A DNA stretch of 64,000 nt from Sesamum alatum (taxonomy: Eukaryota; Streptophyta; Magnoliopsida; Lamiales; Pedaliaceae), in assembly GCA_034509735.1 (NCBI GenBank), contig JACGWO010000002.1:24103636-24167635 (forward strand). The letters are read 5' to 3'. This document shows positions 60,621 to 64,000 of this stretch, piece after piece. The position numbers and the translations under genes were made by a program. The notes under the pieces were generated by a model, which worked only from the letters and a program-made list of their open reading frames with translations, did no database searches and was not told where the DNA came from. Numbering within the stretch: position 1 is the first letter of the stretch; each line of letters starts with the position of its first letter.

Positions 60621-62174
60621 ATCTACATTATTATAAATGTAAAGCAGAAATTAGCAGATGATGGTAATATTATTATTCAAGTTGAAGACTTGGTCTTTTA
60701 GTCTTTAACCCTCCCACTATTTATACGAAAGTCCGCCACTCTCAAGCGGAGTTTCGGGAAACCATTTCCTAGTGGGCTTGGGATCCACAAGCGTAATCTC
60801 CATGCCCCGCTTTTACGATTCACATGAAGAAGACCTCGTGGGAGATATCCAATATCATTCTCATCCAATGAGATTCCAAGATATTTTGCCTCACCTATTC
60901 GCATGGTTCCGAGGACTCCAAGCGAACCATGTTACTCAGTGTTAGGCCCGACCCATCAACCAAATCATACCTCAAACTGTCGCCCCCCACGACTCGTGAG
61001 ACAGGGAAACAGCGAGCGCAGTCTTTTTGTTCACAACAATAGTGCAGCTTTCCCCTATTCCAAGTGTGCCACGACTCGTGAGACCACACTTGGGTAGTGG
61101 TAGCTTCCTCACCACATATGCTGTGGATGGAAGGCTCGGACAGACCAAAATACCATTTTGATCCAAGTCCGTTCTGGGCCTAATATTTAATTTGGTCCAA
61201 CCAAATGAGAGTTTGTGTGTGACCGAGACCTCATCACATTATTGTGTTTTAGCATGCATAAATATCCAATATTTAAAGCGATAAATAAAAAACGCCGCAT
61301 GCAGAAAACATAGCATACCCCTGTTAGGATGATCACAAGCCCAACCTATGCGACCCACTGAGCCCGCAGTGAGTTTATGGTCTGTCTAGGGTGGTCCTAA
61401 ATTATTATAATAGTAATATACCCATTGTCATTCCAATGGGCCTTGTAGTGCTCTTGTTTCACGCCTCGATGCTCCTCCTTGGGGTCTCCGACTCCAATTG
61501 CTTGTTAAAATTGAAACCTCACCAATCCTATCTACTCTCATTACAACTGAAAGTAATACATCGGTAATAAAGAAAACAAGCCTTAACATCATGAGGCTGA
61601 AAATACGGGAGATGATAGTCCCAAAAACAAGAGGCACGCAGGCCCCACCCAACAGAAAATAAATAAACATTCATTCATCCATACACAAGGTCTAGGGCTT
61701 TGTGATCATCCCATGTTGATTCCATCAACTCAAATATAACATAATTATTCCAAATAATCATGCAACCAAAACCAATGGATATTCAAATATCCAAGTGATG
61801 TCCAACATCACAAAAGCATAAACATATAAATAATATGCCAAATTCAAATTTAAAATTTAATGGACAATTTACACAATGCATCCAATGCATGTATTAATCC
61901 CAAATAAATTAAGCAAAATTAATCCAAGGAATAATTCAATTATTCCAAAATCAAAAATGCAAAATTAATATATTCTGAAACTACGCATGCAATTTTAGAT
62001 CCAATCTAACAAAATTAAGCATGCCAAAAGTCCATTCAATCCAAACAATTGAATCATCATATTATTCATATATTTATGTAATCTAACATGCCAATAAAGC
62101 CATTTAAAAGAAAGTAGATCATGCCAAACACATAGATCTATGCCCCTTACATCGAACCGGGCTCTGATACCACT
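60621..62174 (-). other. R9 leader and primer-binding site
   Basis: Primer site TGGTATCAGAGC (minus) 62161-62172. Arms 61695-61711 and 61327-61342. Palindromes CACGACTCGTG at 61070-61080 and 60988-60998. TATAAATA (minus) 60718-60725. The GC-rich island has been deleted cleanly near 61975, so the rest of the module exists without it. Confidence 0.85.
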
Positions 62175-64000
62175 TGAAGGACAAGCGGATCCGCCCGGGA
62201 GCGCGAGCGGAAGCGAGAAAGCGAGAAATTGTGCGCAAATTTAAATCAAATTCAAAATACGCGAATTCCCAAAGGGGTGTACCCTTGGGTGCTCAACCGG
62301 GCGTTCGATTTAGGATGTGTAAAATATTAAAACATATATTTAAGCCACATAGGGCATAGATATATAAATGAAATCAATCAAAGCGTAATAAACTGTTACC
62401 TTTGATTGTTTAGCGTATGCTCCCGGCTACTTGCGTTGTTCCTTCTCCGGAATGCTCACGAAATCCAAACGTATGGATTCTCCAAAGGTGATCCACACCC
62501 ACACGGAAGAAAAACACGTTCTTCTTGCTAGAAAAGAACGGGTTTTAGGAAGGAATCGGTTTAAGAGAAGAACACTATGAATTAGTGTTCTCTTAAACTT
62601 ACTTTGTTCTTCTTCTTGATTCAAAATCAAGTGAAGAACACAAGTGTAAGAGAGGGAGGGAGCACGAAATTTTGAGAGAGAGGAGAGGATTTTTTGTCTT
62701 CTCTTTTTCCTAGAAAAAGATGAATAATGAATCAATTATGCTAGGTGTTGTATATTCTAATATATATACATAATTAATGTGATTATTGGAATGTGTCTAG
62801 GTTCATCCAAGGATGTCTAGATTCATTCTAATCAATCACCATCAATTCTTCAATCAAGCCTACCAAAATTTATGGTATGATCAAATCATACCAAAAGGGA
62901 AGAGCTTGATTGGAGTTGATTTGTCTCTTTCCAAAAGAGACAAGTCAACATACCACCTAGCATGCAACATGGCTGATTTTGCTTCCTCCAAGGGAGCATG
63001 TCGGCTATGTTTAATTAAGGGAAGAAGTCCAACTTCTTCCTATTTCAAATTAGGAATTATTTCTCCTCTCGGGTATAATTTAACGGACAGGGTTTTATCG
63101 TAATCCAATTACGACGAACCCAATATTAAATCCAATTTAATGTCCACTTAAATTATTCCCGTTGATCTTTTAATCCAATTAAAAAGATCCAACGTCTCAA
63201 CATCTCAACTTTCCATAATTTAAGCGAAAATCCAATTCACCGATTAAATGAAAAGCCCGATACAATATCGGCCCGTCCATCCAATGGACTTTCCCTTAAG
63301 TAATCCAATTACTTATTTTATCCTTCGAGATTGACTCCAAGTCGATCTCTCAATCTCCTCGGTGATTTGTGTGTGACCCTTTAGGTTCACCCTCAGCTAG
63401 ACTTGGGCACGTGTCCCACAAGGGCCCGTTACCATGGGTGGCCGTCTAGCAACGGTCCATGGCACTAGAGACTAGGTGAATTGGCGTGAACATTTAGGCG
63501 CCGATTCCATACGGGTACGATCCTTCCGTCTACCGTCTCCCGGCCTTAGTCTAGGGTATGGAATTGGGCGTCGGTTCCCATCCTTGACTAGGCATCTATG
63601 CTTAATACTCGAGACCACATATGCTTCATTGCGTCGACACAGGGAACCATTCCCTGTTCGACCAACCACTGTGGCCACAGCTTCAAACAGCATGAACGTG
63701 TCTCCGAGTGCATAGGAGATACCTCTGTCACATACTGACAGGGGACGGATCCTCTTCTTGGAATCCACCGTCCTCGCTACACATTCTGACTGCACTGGAC
63801 AAGGCTTATAATGATCATCTTACAGAATGATCACCTCTCGCCAGATCCAAGATACAGCCGTCCTGTGTACGTGACTGTCATGATTCCTCAAGTCTGAGGA
63901 TTACTCCCGTACTATCGGAACCGGGAAAATCCAATCATACCGACCAAGCCTCCAAGGCTTCCATATGATGATCCCCGCGAGTCAGTCCAGTCGGCTCGAC
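62175..64000 (-). repeat. R9 5' LTR (family A), cut by window edge
   Basis: 1826 bp of the LTR on the minus strand; the first ~400 bases lie beyond the window. Matches 55125-56940 with very few differences. No gene supported. Confidence 0.94.

Larger units (their letters stand above)
55125..64000 (-). mobile_element. R9: family A copia element, minus strand, runs off window
   Basis: Minus strand: 5' LTR from beyond the window to 62175, primer site 62172-62161, leader to 60621, gag-pol 60620-57367, polypurine tract 57366-57352, 3' LTR 57351-55125. The left flank is CCCAA (55120-55124) in R8's leader; the matching right flank is outside. The two LTRs are nearly identical over their shared part, so this is a recent insertion despite its broken pol. 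Confidence 0.93.

Overview
This window is about 64 kb of plant heterochromatin made almost entirely of nested Ty1/copia long-terminal-repeat (LTR) retrotransposons. I see no host gene, tRNA gene, rRNA gene or CRISPR array. The plant assignment rests on four things: copia gene order (gag, protease, integrase, reverse transcriptase, RNase H), a primer-binding site TGGTATCAGAGC (complementary to the 3' end of plant initiator tRNA-Met), 5-bp target duplications, and a Mutator-like DNA element with a 9-bp target duplication. No species can be named from the sequence.

All copies belong to one lineage. LTRs are about 2.0-2.25 kb, begin TGTTAGAATAGGTGACC and end in TCA/ACA. I sort them into working families A-F by the bases after that start. 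Elements are numbered R1-R9, solo LTRs S1-S3; these labels are mine.

Layout. 1-2165: R1 (A, minus), LTR plus RNase H. 2166-24645: R2 (A, plus), with gag-pol split by solo LTR S1 (B, 9346-11571, duplication CTCCT) and by the complete element R3 (C, 12131-22439, duplication GTTCG). 24646-33464: R4 (A, plus), starting inside R2's 3' LTR and followed without a break by a second primer-binding site and leader (33465-34051). 34052-37669: R5 (C, minus; LTR and leader only). 37670-39022: two minus LTR fragments (F, E). 39023-42534: R6 (A, minus; gag, leader, part of LTR). 42535-44394: D LTR fragment (plus). 44395-50201: R7 (B, plus; LTR and leader), whose LTR holds the Mutator-like element 46483-48055. 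50202-55124: R8 (A, minus; gag and leader), cut by S2 (D, 50939-51832) and S3 (A, 52591-54811, duplication CATAG). 55125-64000: R9 (A, minus), running off the window.

Every gag-pol here is broken by frameshifts, stops or deletions, so none looks able to move on its own. Three A copies share one RNase H frameshift, which suggests spread of an already defective lineage by proteins supplied in trans.

The most interesting signal is not coding. The long leaders between primer-binding site and gag share one arrangement across diverged families: a GC-rich hairpin island, two complementary arms 355-450 nt apart enclosing small hairpins, a further hairpin with compensatory changes, two copies of the palindrome CACGAGTCGTG 81-82 bp apart, and a TATA box about 105 bp before the gag ATG. 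A second hairpin with compensatory changes lies near the 3' end of the LTR. Together these look like an undescribed conserved RNA/promoter module of this retrotransposon lineage.
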